A DNA stretch of 64,000 bases from Nesterenkonia ebinurensis (lineage in GTDB: Bacteria > Actinomycetota > Actinomycetes > Actinomycetales > Micrococcaceae): positions 1-64,000 of the forward strand of contig NZ_VWNF01000049.1 in the NCBI RefSeq assembly GCF_008711175.1, written 5' to 3'. Positions within the stretch are counted from its first letter, which is position 1. Each line of letters opens with the position of its first letter. Below, piece after piece: positions 1-7,718 of this stretch. The position numbers and the translations under genes were made by a program. A model generated the notes under the pieces. It was not told where the DNA came from, did not search any database, and was given only the letters and a program-made list of their open reading frames with translations.

Positions 1-1
1 T

Positions 2-142
2 GCGGTGGTTTTCCGGGGTCGTCGGTATGACACTGGGGATAAGCTCAGCTATATCAAGGCGGTGGTGACGTTGGCGGTGGATCGTGAGGATCTGGGTCCG
101 GATCTGAGGACATGGCTCAAGGAGTTCATTGCTGAACTCTAA
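2..142 (+). CDS. galU: UTP--glucose-1-phosphate uridylyltransferase, C-terminal fragment (cut by window start)
   Basis: Only the last 46 codons are inside the window. They read through FRGRRYDTGDKLSYIKAVV and end near WLKEFIAEL, the usual C-terminus of actinobacterial GalU, which makes UDP-glucose from UTP and glucose-1-phosphate in the cytoplasm. The open frame begins at base 2 and ends with TAA at 140-142. Too short for the track, but the match to the family tail is clear. It fits a cell-envelope sugar context upstream of the glycopolymer genes that follow. Confidence 0.72.
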   Translation, partial: AVVFRGRRYDTGDKLSYIKAVVTLAVDREDLGPDLRTWLKEFIAEL

Positions 143-245
143 ATATTTGGAGCGATATACCCACTGAAGAGAATGGAACTTGGAAGGGACCGGCCACGGG
201 GCGGGTCAACTCCCAGTGCTCCCTCTGGGTTGTGCGCAATGCGTA

Positions 246-260
246 TAGCCTATTGGGGTG
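246..260 (+). promoter_or_regulatory. leaderless-type promoter of the Mur-ligase pseudogene
   Basis: TAGCCT at 246-251 is followed by 6 nt (ATTGGG) and then GTG at 258-260. No ribosome binding site lies between, so the transcript probably starts at the GTG. The box closely resembles the TACCCTAATGGGGTG promoter seen at 3530 and 4295. Confidence 0.5.
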
Positions 261-1687
261 ATTGAACAGGAGCTGGTGGACAGTATTGGCGCAAACGTGC
301 GGGCCACCGGGGACCCCCGGGCGGAGTTCCACGGGTTCTCACTGACAGGTACGCGGACCGACCCGGAGCGGTACATCGTGGTCCTCGACGACAGCTGGCC
401 CTACCACCAGCGCACCAAAGCCCTCCAGAACTCCTGGAGCGCCCAGAAGCTGGCAGACTACATCGAGACCCGCAGCCTGAACCGCATCCTGGTGCCGGCC
501 GCCCTGGGCGAAGCGCCCTTCGGACCGCAGCGGGACTATCTTTACGCCGAGGGCACCTATGATTTCATCCAGCAGGCAGGCCTCGCCGGACGCCGGCGCG
601 CTGCCGAAGCCGGAAAGCCCATCGCTGCAGTTACCGGATCAGCCGGCAAATCCACGTTCAAAGCCATGCTCCAGGCCGCCTACCAGGCCTGCCGGCCCCA
701 GCACCAGGTGCGAACTCACCCGCGCCGCTGACTACGCCCTCACCTTGCTGGAGCTCTCCGCCAGGGGCCGGGGTGCCTTCTTCCGCGAAGCCATCCCCAA
801 CGGCACCCCCATCTCCCCGGAGGTCGCCGTGATCACCAATATCAGCCACGCCCACACCAAGGTCATGAAGCACCTCAGCGGAGTGGTCAAGCAGAAGTCC
901 GAGATCCTCAAGAACCCACCGCCCGGCGGCACCGCAGTGATCAGCCACGACACCCTGCGCAGCCAGGACCTGTAGGACCGCGCGCTCGCCGAGGGCTGGA
1001 ACCTGGTCACCTACGGCCAGCACGACGACGCCGCCTACCGGCTCCTGGACACAACCCGGCAGAGAGCACAGTACAGGCACAGACCCCCCGCAGGAACGCT
1101 CCGCTACCGGCTCGGCGCCCACGGCCACCATATGGTTGGCAACAGCCTGGCCGTGCTGGCAGCTCTCCACGCGTTGGGGGTGCAGGACACTGAGCCCGCC
1201 TTCGAAGCCTTCGAGAGCTTCCAGGCCCTGCCCGGCAGAGGCGAGACGGCCGCCGTGGCCCACCCCTCAGGCGGGCAGGTCCATCTCATCGATGAGACCT
1301 ATAACGCCAACCCCTCCTCGATGACCGCGGCCCTGCAGAGCCTTGCCGCCCGGCGGGCCGAGGCCGGCCGGTAGCGCAGAATTGCCGTGCTCGGCGATAT
1401 GAATATGCTCGGCCAGTACGAACTGAAGCTGCACCGCAGGATCATCGAAACCCTCGAGGACTACGGACTGGACAGGATCTACCTCTGCGGGGAGCTGATG
1501 GGCCAGGCCTACGAGCAGACCGGCCCGCGGGAGAACGTCAGGCACCTGACGGACACCGTCTCCCTCACCCGGCAGCTGAATGAGGACCTCAGCGGCGGGG
1601 GACACGGTGATGCTCAAAGCCTCCAACTCCATGGGCCTGGACGAGGTGCTCACCCAGCTGGTGACCCAATGGCACCAGAGTCGGTGA
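258..1687 (+). pseudogene. Mur ligase (MurF-like), decayed by frameshifts and stops
   Basis: Pieces of one Mur-ligase family protein lie in three frames. Residues near 650 bp give the ATP loop TGSAGKST in frame 3. After a probable deletion of roughly 40 codons the homology resumes in frame 1 (ADYALTLLELSARGRG, then VITNISHAH), then passes TAG at 973-975 and TAG at 1372-1374. The motif DETYNANPSSM near 1294-1326 and GDMNMLGQYE near 1396 are typical of MurF-type ligases. The end (KASNSMGLDEVLTQL) is in frame 2 and stops at 1685-1687. Intact homologues join an amino acid or peptide to a nucleotide-linked sugar using ATP. Position inside a wall-polymer region suggests a surface-polymer role rather than the housekeeping murF. 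The multiple lesions make it non-functional unless the sequence has errors. Confidence 0.8.
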
Positions 1688-2495
1688 CCCCGGAGGAACT
1701 GGACGGCAGGATCCGCCGCCTGTTCTCTCCCACCGCAGCAGCAGGGGCCTATGCCATCGGCCTGCGCACCGGGGCCGTGCTGAGCTCCTGGCAGGAGGAC
1801 CAGCCCCGGATGATGGCCTCCACCGCCAAGCTCTTCACCATCGGCGCTGCCCTGAAGATCCTGCCAGTCCGGTGCGGTGAGCGTACTGAGCTGCTGCAGC
1901 GTTGCGCAGCCGCGGGCCAGAAATCCGACAACACCGTGGCCGATGAAATCGCCGGGCAGATCTCCCGGCAGAGGCGGCGCCTGATCCGGCTGCGCAGGCC
2001 AGCACCGCACACGGTGCCCAGCTCATCACCCACCACGTCAGCTACGTGCTGCGCAGGAGCACCCAAGGCAGGACAGCCCCGGACCTGCGCACCGAATACT
2101 GGAAGATCGACGGCTCCGGGTACCGATTCGCCAACCGGGCCAGTCCCCGGCTGGTGGCCGAATACCTGGCTCAGATGACCGCCACCCCCTACGCCGAGGA
2201 TTTCACCGCGAGCCTAGCGGTGATGGGCCGCAGCGGTACTCTGCGTTCTCGGGGCCGCCGTGAGGGCACAGCGGGCCTGGTGCTGGGCAAGACAGGCACC
2301 CACCTCACTCCCAAAAGTGAAGGATATCCGCGGGGCATGCGTTCCTCAGCGCTCTCCGAGTACTGCCTGGCCGAGCCGGAGGGTGCCCCCGTAGTGGCGT
2401 TCTCCGTGATGCAGGAACGCCCTGAGTCCAAAGCAGCCGCTAAAGACCTCGAAGATCAGGTCGCCGCGCTTCTGAGCCGCTGGGCGGTCTCATAG
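1684..2495 (+). pseudogene. D-alanyl-D-alanine carboxypeptidase, peptidase S13 (PBP4/DacB-like), frameshifted
   Basis: The GTG start at 1684 overlaps the stop of the Mur-ligase pseudogene by 4 bp, so the pair was a translationally coupled unit. Frame 1 carries the active-site SxxK (STAK, near 1819) and the SxN motif (SDN, near 1925). Homology then shifts to frame 3 near 1980, where DGSGYRFANRASP and the KTG box (GKTGTH, near 2286) follow. The region between SxxK and SxN also looks shortened. The family trims D-alanine from wall stem peptides outside the membrane. The last 40 bp overlap the convergent glycosyltransferase gene. Split frames and the apparent deletion indicate a pseudogene. Confidence 0.75.
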
Positions 2496-3523
2496 ATCTC
2501 TGCGGCGTCCTGCGAGCTGAGCGCAGCCAGCATCTGCTGGGAGCCCTCGATCAGCTGAACCCGGGAGGTCCGCGCACCGTACAGCTCGGCGAGAACTGAT
2601 GCTTGGGCTGCCAGGGCGGTGATGGCGGCGTCGTCGTTCTGGTCCTTGCGCAGAACCAGCTGGGGGAGATGCAGCTTCAGTAGACGGTTCCAGTAATCGA
2701 TGCGCATACGGCCCGAGAGTTTGGCCCGCTGCCCGCCCGCGCCCCGGGCCAGGGCGAGAATGCCGAAGCAGTCGTGGAGGAACTGCAGCTGCTTGACCGC
2801 AGGGATTTCCGCGCGGGAGACATGGCCCCGGCTGTTCTGACCGCCGGGTTCTAAGGTGATGAAGTAACAGTCCGTGTCCGGGACCTCAGCCACCTGCCGG
2901 GCGTGCAGGAAAGCGCTGATCATGAAGGGGTGATCGCTGGCGTAGATCAGGGACTCATTGAACCGGTAGCTGAGGCCGCGCAGGAACTCGGTGCGGAAGA
3001 GCTTCTGCACATGAAGGCTGTTGAGCCATCCGGCATGGTAGCCGCCGGGGTGCTCGGCGTGCTTCGGGGTGAGGATATTCGGCGCAGAGCGGTTGACCCC
3101 CACATAGTGGCCGACTGCGATATCGGCCTTCTGCGCACAGGCTGCGCGGGTCAGTGCCCGGAGGGCCTCGGGGCCGAGATAGTCGTCTGCGTCCAAGAAG
3201 AAGGTGTAGGTGCCCCGGGCGCTGTCCAGAATGGTGTTGCGGCCCTTGGAGGGGGAGCCGGTGGACTTATGGGCCAGTACCTCAAAGCCGGCCCACTGTG
3301 CAGCGGTGCTGAAGCTCTTGGCTAGGGGGGTGGTGCGGTCCGAGGAACCGTCATCCACCACCAGGACCTCCATCTGGTCCTTGGAGAGCGTCTGGTCCAC
3401 CAGGCTGCTCAGACACCTGCTGATCACCGCAGCGTCGTGATAGCTGGTCACCCCTACGGTGATCAGTGGGGTGCCGGTGCGCGGAGAGGCCCGGCGCAGG
3501 CGCTCAGCCAGAGAAAAACCCAT
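2456..3523 (-). CDS. family 2 glycosyltransferase
   Basis: A 355-residue cytoplasmic GT-A glycosyltransferase. The N-terminal half shows the family-2 fold signature: TVGVTSYHD near residue 22, VVDDGSSD at 55-62, and the metal-binding DADD at 111-114. The C-terminal third is poorly conserved and probably determines acceptor choice. It likely adds a sugar to a wall teichoic-acid-type polymer; the acceptor is unknown. The ATG is preceded by TAGGGT and a 7-nt spacer, so the mRNA is probably leaderless. It is transcribed away from the CMP-sugar synthetase promoter region, and its 3' end overlaps the S13 peptidase pseudogene. Confidence 0.85.
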   Translation of the reverse strand: MGFSLAERLRRASPRTGTPLITVGVTSYHDAAVISRCLSSLVDQTLSKDQMEVLVVDDGSSDRTTPLAKSFSTAAQWAGFEVLAHKSTGSPSKGRNTILDSARGTYTFFLDADDYLGPEALRALTRAACAQKADIAVGHYVGVNRSAPNILTPKHAEHPGGYHAGWLNSLHVQKLFRTEFLRGLSYRFNESLIYASDHPFMISAFLHARQVAEVPDTDCYFITLEPGGQNSRGHVSRAEIPAVKQLQFLHDCFGILALARGAGGQRAKLSGRMRIDYWNRLLKLHLPQLVLRKDQNDDAAITALAAQASVLAELYGARTSRVQLIEGSQQMLAALSSQDAAEIYETAQRLRSAAT

Positions 3524-3528
3524 GAGCT

Positions 3529-3549
3529 ATACCCTAATGGGGTGAGTGA
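3529..3549 (+). repeat. 21-bp direct repeat, copy 1
   Basis: Identical over 21 bp to 4294-4314. It starts ATACCCTAATGGGG and runs into GTGAGTGA. The flanking bases differ on both sides, so the repeat boundary is sharp. The two copies flank the Abi-like pseudogene. Confidence 0.85.
3530..3544. promoter_or_regulatory. symmetric -10 box serving the glycosyltransferase, with a duplicated forward promoter
   Basis: On the minus strand TAGGGT (3536-3531) lies 7 nt before the glycosyltransferase ATG (3523). On the plus strand TACCCT (3530-3535) lies 6 nt before GTG at 3542, which opens only a 13-codon frame. The forward half is a copy of the promoter of the CMP-sugar synthetase at 4307. Confidence 0.5.
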
Positions 3550-4260
3550 GGGCGCTGAGCCGCCACCGAATGGACACGCGTAGTCCCTGAGATCCAGCCT
3601 GCGCTACGCGGTCCCGTAGCGCGTGGAGACGTTCAACACGGCCAGCATGGGCTTGAGGCTGATCGCCGGGGCGTCCCACAAAGGCGGAGTGAAGGGCCTC
3701 TCGCCAAAGAATACTTCGCTGACGGTAGTTCTTGTCACTGGGGTCCTGCGTGGGCATGAGCCGGGCGTAGATACCGAAGGACAGTTGTGCAACCAGGTCA
3801 TTGTGATCGTTCTGGCATCCTTGCGAGGATGCCAGGGCTCACGATGACTGCGTGCTGTCTCTGCGTTAGTTCTGGCTTTCCGGAGCGGCTCGCGAATCAT
3901 CGAGTTGAGAGGTCTTGCCGCTCGAGCAGTCCATTCCCAGGAATATTCCGGCCCTTGGGAAGCGTTCCATTTCCTGAGTGCATCGTCGATAGCGTTGCGG
4001 AACAGCACCTCCGTGATGCTGAGCGTTTCAAAGAGGGCCCCTGAAACCTGGGTATTCCAGAGATAAAGGTGTAATGCCAGTTCTGGATCTTGCGAACTAG
4101 CCTGCATGTAAGGATCCATGCGGGCAGTATGTAAGTGATTCAGGACTTGTCGGACCGTAGAATCTTGCGCCATAGGCTCATACTGGCATACTGTATAGCT
4201 AATAATTGTATAGCTAATATGAGGATAAGGTCCCTCGTTCTTTATACATAGATCGTCCCT

Positions 4261-4288
4261 CCGGCAACTGCCGGGGGCTTTCTCTTTT
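4261..4288 (+). terminator. probable intrinsic terminator
   Basis: CCGGC-AACT-GCCGG stem-loop at 4261-4274 followed by a T-rich tract to 4288. It lies just upstream of the CMP-sugar synthetase promoter, inside the segment bounded by the 21-bp repeats, and would isolate that promoter from read-through. Confidence 0.5.
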
Positions 4289-4293
4289 GGGGG

Positions 4294-4314
4294 ATACCCT
4301 AATGGGGTGAGTGA
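4294..4314 (+). repeat. 21-bp direct repeat, copy 2, containing the leaderless promoter of the CMP-sugar synthetase
   Basis: Second copy of the repeat at 3529-3549. TACCCT at 4295-4300 plus AATGGG places the -10 box 6 nt before the GTG start at 4307, so this copy is the working promoter and start region of the downstream gene. Confidence 0.8.
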
Positions 4315-5041
4315 ACATGGAACGCCGCACCAGCCCATCATTGCCGTAGTGCCCTGCCGATCTGGTTCGGAGCGGGTGAAGAACAAGAACACCCGGCCCT
4401 TCGCCGGATTCGACAACGGCCTGCTGGAGCTGAAGCTCAAGCAGCTGAGCCGGGTCAAGGCGATTGACGAGATCCTGGTCTCCACCAACGACCCGGTGGT
4501 CTCCACATTCACGAGGAATTTCGGTGAGGAGTACGACCAGCGGATCAAAGTAGAGGAGCGTCCCGACGAGCTCGGCCGGTCTTCTACGCCGATGAGTGAG
4601 TTCATCAAGTACCTGGGCACCCTGCGGGATGAGGGCACCATGCTGATGACGCATGTGACCCATCCCTTTGTGACCCACTCGGTGTTCAACGAGCTGATCG
4701 GCTCATGGCACGCCGCCGAGGCGGAGGGACATGACTCCCTTCTGACGATGACTAAGTTGCATACTTTCCTGTGGGATGCGGCGGGGCAGCCGTTCAACTA
4801 CGACGCCTCGGTGGAGAAGTGGCCGCGCAGCCAGGACATTGATCCACTTTATGAGATCAACCATGTGGCCTATCTGATTCCCTTCGCCCGGGTCCGGGAG
4901 GTCGGCGACCGGGTGGGGGAGCGGCCGTTCATGTACGAGATGGACGGCGAGGCGGTTATGGACATTGATTGGGAGGATCAATTCGACCTGCTTCAGGACA
5001 TCGCCCTGGCCAAGATTCATCGGGGATATGAGCTGCTTTGA
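4307..5041 (+). CDS. acylneuraminate cytidylyltransferase family protein (CMP-sugar synthetase)
   Basis: A 244-residue nucleotidyltransferase. AVVPCRSGSERVKNKN near residues 11-26 is the CTP-binding signature of CMP-NeuAc synthetases, and STPMSEFIKYL and the late MDIDWEDQFDLLQDI are also family-typical. Members couple CMP to a 2-keto-3-deoxy sugar acid (sialic, legionaminic, pseudaminic, Kdn or related). The substrate cannot be told from sequence, and no sugar synthase (NeuB type) lies in this window. GTG start at 4307 fits the -10 box 6 nt upstream. A histidine phosphatase follows after 33 bp and may be co-transcribed. The TPR/sialyltransferase-like genes downstream are the obvious users of a CMP-sugar. 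Confidence 0.85.
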   Translation: MSEHGTPHQPIIAVVPCRSGSERVKNKNTRPFAGFDNGLLELKLKQLSRVKAIDEILVSTNDPVVSTFTRNFGEEYDQRIKVEERPDELGRSSTPMSEFIKYLGTLRDEGTMLMTHVTHPFVTHSVFNELIGSWHAAEAEGHDSLLTMTKLHTFLWDAAGQPFNYDASVEKWPRSQDIDPLYEINHVAYLIPFARVREVGDRVGERPFMYEMDGEAVMDIDWEDQFDLLQDIALAKIHRGYELL

Positions 5042-5074
5042 ACGGGGCGAGGAAAGACTGAGGGGGTATCAGAG

Positions 5075-5818
5075 ATGATCCGGGTGATCTGTGTTCGTCA
5101 TGGTGAGACGGAGTGGAATAAGGCGCACCGGCTGCAGGGGCAGTCGGAGGTTGCCCTGGTGGCCTCGGGCATTGCGCAGGCCCGAGCAGCCGGGCTCTAC
5201 GTGCGTGGGCAGAACCCCACCGCCGGATACGTCTCCCCGTTGAAGCGGACCCATGCCACCTTCGCCGAGTTTGGCCTCGGGTTCCAGCCCGTGGAGCTGC
5301 CCGGGCTGATCGAGCAGAACCTGGGCCACTGGGAGGGCATGAAGACGGCTGCGGCCAAGATTGAATACGCCGAGCTCTATAAGTCCTGGAAGAAAGGGGA
5401 GGGAACACCTCCTGGGGGAGAGGCCCCGGACTCGGTGGTAGAGCGGATGAAGGCCGCGTTCTGCCAGATCGTGTGCTCAGCCGCCGAGCTTGCGCCCACC
5501 GGATCGGTGGACACCGACTACGATCTGCGCACCGTGGTGCTGGTCTCCCACGGCACCTCCACCAAGGCGCTGCTGGAGGGCCTCGGACTGATCGACCGCT
5601 CCAATGTCATCTCACTGACCGCGGCGGCCATCAGCGTGGTGGATGTTCCCCTGCACGGCGGGCCCCTGAGTTCCTCATTGCCCAAGGGCGGTGCGGAGGT
5701 CGAAGGCGGACCGGAAGCTGAGGCGCAGATCATCCGCAACCTGAGTGATGAGGAGATCGTCGCCTACGCCAAGCTGCGCATGTACAATCTCTCACCGGAG
5801 GTTCTGGCCGGACCCTAG
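5075..5818 (+). CDS. histidine phosphatase family protein (phosphoglycerate-mutase-like)
   Basis: A 247-residue cytoplasmic protein. CVRHGETEWN near residues 6-15 is the RHG phosphohistidine motif, and VLVSHGTSTKA near 156-166 supplies the second catalytic His. VSPLKRTHATF supplies the conserved Arg region. The family removes phosphate from sugars and small molecules or moves it within them. ATG at 5075, 33 bp after the CMP-sugar synthetase, suggests a shared transcript. A sugar-phosphate phosphatase acting before CMP activation is possible but is inference only. The C-terminal ~60 residues are family-variable. Confidence 0.85.
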   Translation: MIRVICVRHGETEWNKAHRLQGQSEVALVASGIAQARAAGLYVRGQNPTAGYVSPLKRTHATFAEFGLGFQPVELPGLIEQNLGHWEGMKTAAAKIEYAELYKSWKKGEGTPPGGEAPDSVVERMKAAFCQIVCSAAELAPTGSVDTDYDLRTVVLVSHGTSTKALLEGLGLIDRSNVISLTAAAISVVDVPLHGGPLSSSLPKGGAEVEGGPEAEAQIIRNLSDEEIVAYAKLRMYNLSPEVLAGP

Positions 5819-5867
5819 ACTGGGAACGGAACTGAGGTGAGTCCAGTTTTGGGGGAGGTGCGCGCAG

Positions 5868-7652
5868 ATGAGTGTGTGGCGGCGTCGTACTCTGTCAGTC
5901 TCTGCAGCAGCGGCCCTGCTGCTCGGCGCGCTCGCAGCCCCACCGGCTGCCGCCTACTCCAACCCGGCGGAGGTGCCCAACCCGTTCCAGGACTACAGCG
6001 CCCGCGACTATGTCGACGCCCTGTGGAACCTGGAGACCACCACCTATGTGCGGGAATTCGACCGCGAGTCCCGCGAGGACTGCGATGTGATCACCTACCA
6101 GGTCAGCCATCCGCTGGGACTGGAGCCCACCCGCACCTATGTGCATATCTCCGATGAGGAGAACTGGTGGTGCACCGGGGATGAGGCCGATGAGCTGCGT
6201 GAGGAGTTCGACGCCCTGGACGAGGAGGACCCGAACTTCTACCACGGGCGGCCCTACGAGAACACCGCCCAGCGGGTTCCCTACTACGGCACCTGGGCCG
6301 ATGTGAACGGCAATGGGGTCAACTCCCGCACCGAGATCCACGCCCGTGACCTGGGGAACTCCACCTTCACCGTCTCCGGCAGCTACTGGGACCACTACCC
6401 CGGGCAATACGTGGACATTGCGCAGACCGAGACGCACGGGGAACACATGATCCCCGTAGGACACACCTGGCCCGAGATGCAGCACCGCTCCCGCGAAGAC
6501 CGCGTGGCCTACTACAACGACCCGATGAACCTCACCTCCACCATCGGCTGGATCAACCGGGAGAAAGCCGGGCAGACCCCGGCCGAGTGGATGCCGGCCA
6601 ATTCTGATGCGCACTGCGCCTACGGGATGACCTGGACCCATATCGCCAATAAGCACCAGATCTCCCTGTTCCAACAGGATGTGAACTTCCTGCGCCAGCT
6701 GCTCTGGGACTGCCTGCAGGAGGAGCTGGGGGATGCTGACGCCCTGCCCGAGGAGCGCAGCGGTGACCTGGACTGGCAGGCCCTTCCCCCAGCCTCAGAT
6801 CCCTCCGAGGTGCCCACGGAGCCGGGCGGCAGCCCGCGGGAGCATTATTCTGCCCGCGACTATGCCGATGCCGTGTGGAACCTGGAGCACCATGTGCGCA
6901 CCCGCTCCGTGGAGCGCGAGGAGCACGAGGAATGCGATGTGCTGACCTTCACCACCACCCATCCGCGCACCGGTGAGGACCGGGTGTATGCGCGGGTGAC
7001 CACCCCGGAGAACACCCACTGCGCAGGGGAGGAGGGTGACGAACTGGGCGAGGAGCTGAATGAGCAGGCGGAGGAGGATGAGAACTTCTTCCACGGCAGT
7101 CCGCTGGCCGGGCAGCTCCAGGAAGCCTTCGGTCAGTGGAGCGTGGACGGTGCAGGAATCAACACCCGCCACCGGGTGCTAGGCCGGGACTTGGAGGAGG
7201 CCCAGTGGAACACCGCGGAGACCGCAGTGATCAGCGGGACCTTCTATGACCCCTATACCGGCGATCAAATGCCGTATGGGCGCTTCACCGTGACCCTGGA
7301 CCACATTCTGTCGGTGAGCCACGTCTGGCCGGAGATGGAGCACCGGGAGGCTGAGGAGCGCGAGGCTTTCTACAACGACCCGGCCAACCTGCTGGCCGTC
7401 TCGACGTTGGAAGCGCAGGAGCGGTCAGCTGACGCGCCGCGGAACTGGATGCCCGAACATGAGGGATTCCATTGCCGCTATGCGATGGGATGGATGCACA
7501 CCGCGGTGAAGTATGACATCTCCCTGTTCGATTCCGATGTCAGCCAGCTGCGGGAGACCCTCTACACCTGCCTGGCGGAGGAGACCGCGGAGGGCTCATT
7601 GGAAGGTCCGCGCCGCGAGGACCTGGACTGGGCCAGCCTGCCCCCGTACTGA
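5868..7652 (+). CDS. secreted protein with two tandem HNH (DUF1524-like) nuclease domains
   Basis: 594 residues. The signal peptide (RRR, then a hydrophobic stretch, then PPAAA) probably ends near residue 29. Two homologous halves follow, at about 40-290 and 315-585. Each begins YSARDYxDAxWNLE, has a region of conserved Cys residues, and ends with an HNH core: EHMIPVGHTWPEM ... YNDPMNL ... CAYGMTW in the first, DHILSVSHVWPEM ... YNDPANL ... CRYAMGW in the second. The core resembles the HNH (GmrSD C-terminal/DUF1524) fold of secreted actinobacterial nucleases. The first copy has Glu where the second has the more usual Asp before the catalytic His. Strongly acidic. Predicted to act outside the cell on nucleic acid; activity is unproven. 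Confidence 0.7.
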   Translation: MSVWRRRTLSVSAAAALLLGALAAPPAAAYSNPAEVPNPFQDYSARDYVDALWNLETTTYVREFDRESREDCDVITYQVSHPLGLEPTRTYVHISDEENWWCTGDEADELREEFDALDEEDPNFYHGRPYENTAQRVPYYGTWADVNGNGVNSRTEIHARDLGNSTFTVSGSYWDHYPGQYVDIAQTETHGEHMIPVGHTWPEMQHRSREDRVAYYNDPMNLTSTIGWINREKAGQTPAEWMPANSDAHCAYGMTWTHIANKHQISLFQQDVNFLRQLLWDCLQEELGDADALPEERSGDLDWQALPPASDPSEVPTEPGGSPREHYSARDYADAVWNLEHHVRTRSVEREEHEECDVLTFTTTHPRTGEDRVYARVTTPENTHCAGEEGDELGEELNEQAEEDENFFHGSPLAGQLQEAFGQWSVDGAGINTRHRVLGRDLEEAQWNTAETAVISGTFYDPYTGDQMPYGRFTVTLDHILSVSHVWPEMEHREAEEREAFYNDPANLLAVSTLEAQERSADAPRNWMPEHEGFHCRYAMGWMHTAVKYDISLFDSDVSQLRETLYTCLAEETAEGSLEGPRREDLDWASLPPY

Positions 7653-7718
7653 GCTGCTGCGCTGTGATGCGGTGCGCTGTGTGGAAATGCGGGCGGCCCG
7701 GACTAGACTCTTTCCTCG

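Larger units (their letters stand above)
3527..4173 (-). pseudogene. Abi-like (abortive-infection family) protein, frameshifted and 3'-truncated
   Basis: The frame from ATG at 4173 begins MAQDSTVRQVLNHLH and continues with DPELALHLYLWNTQVSGALFE and EVLFRNAIDDALRKWN, the N-terminal pattern of Abi-type proteins common in actinobacteria (helical proteins ending in a conserved RN-x-x-x-H motif). Past about 3760 the homology moves to another minus-strand frame (IYARLMPTQDPSDKNYRQRS). The conserved C-terminal RN/H motif is absent: the frame runs into the 21-bp repeat and stops at 3527. AT-rich upstream DNA with two copies of TATAGCTAAT near 4195-4216 is unlike the neighbouring genes, which suggests transfer from elsewhere. 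Family assignment is from recognition of the N-terminal half only. Confidence 0.6.

Noticed and set aside
4174-4240. AT-rich TATAGCTAAT direct repeats as an attachment site or toxin-antitoxin operator
   Set aside because: Two short copies only, with no integrase or antitoxin gene nearby. Kept as part of the upstream region of the Abi-like pseudogene.
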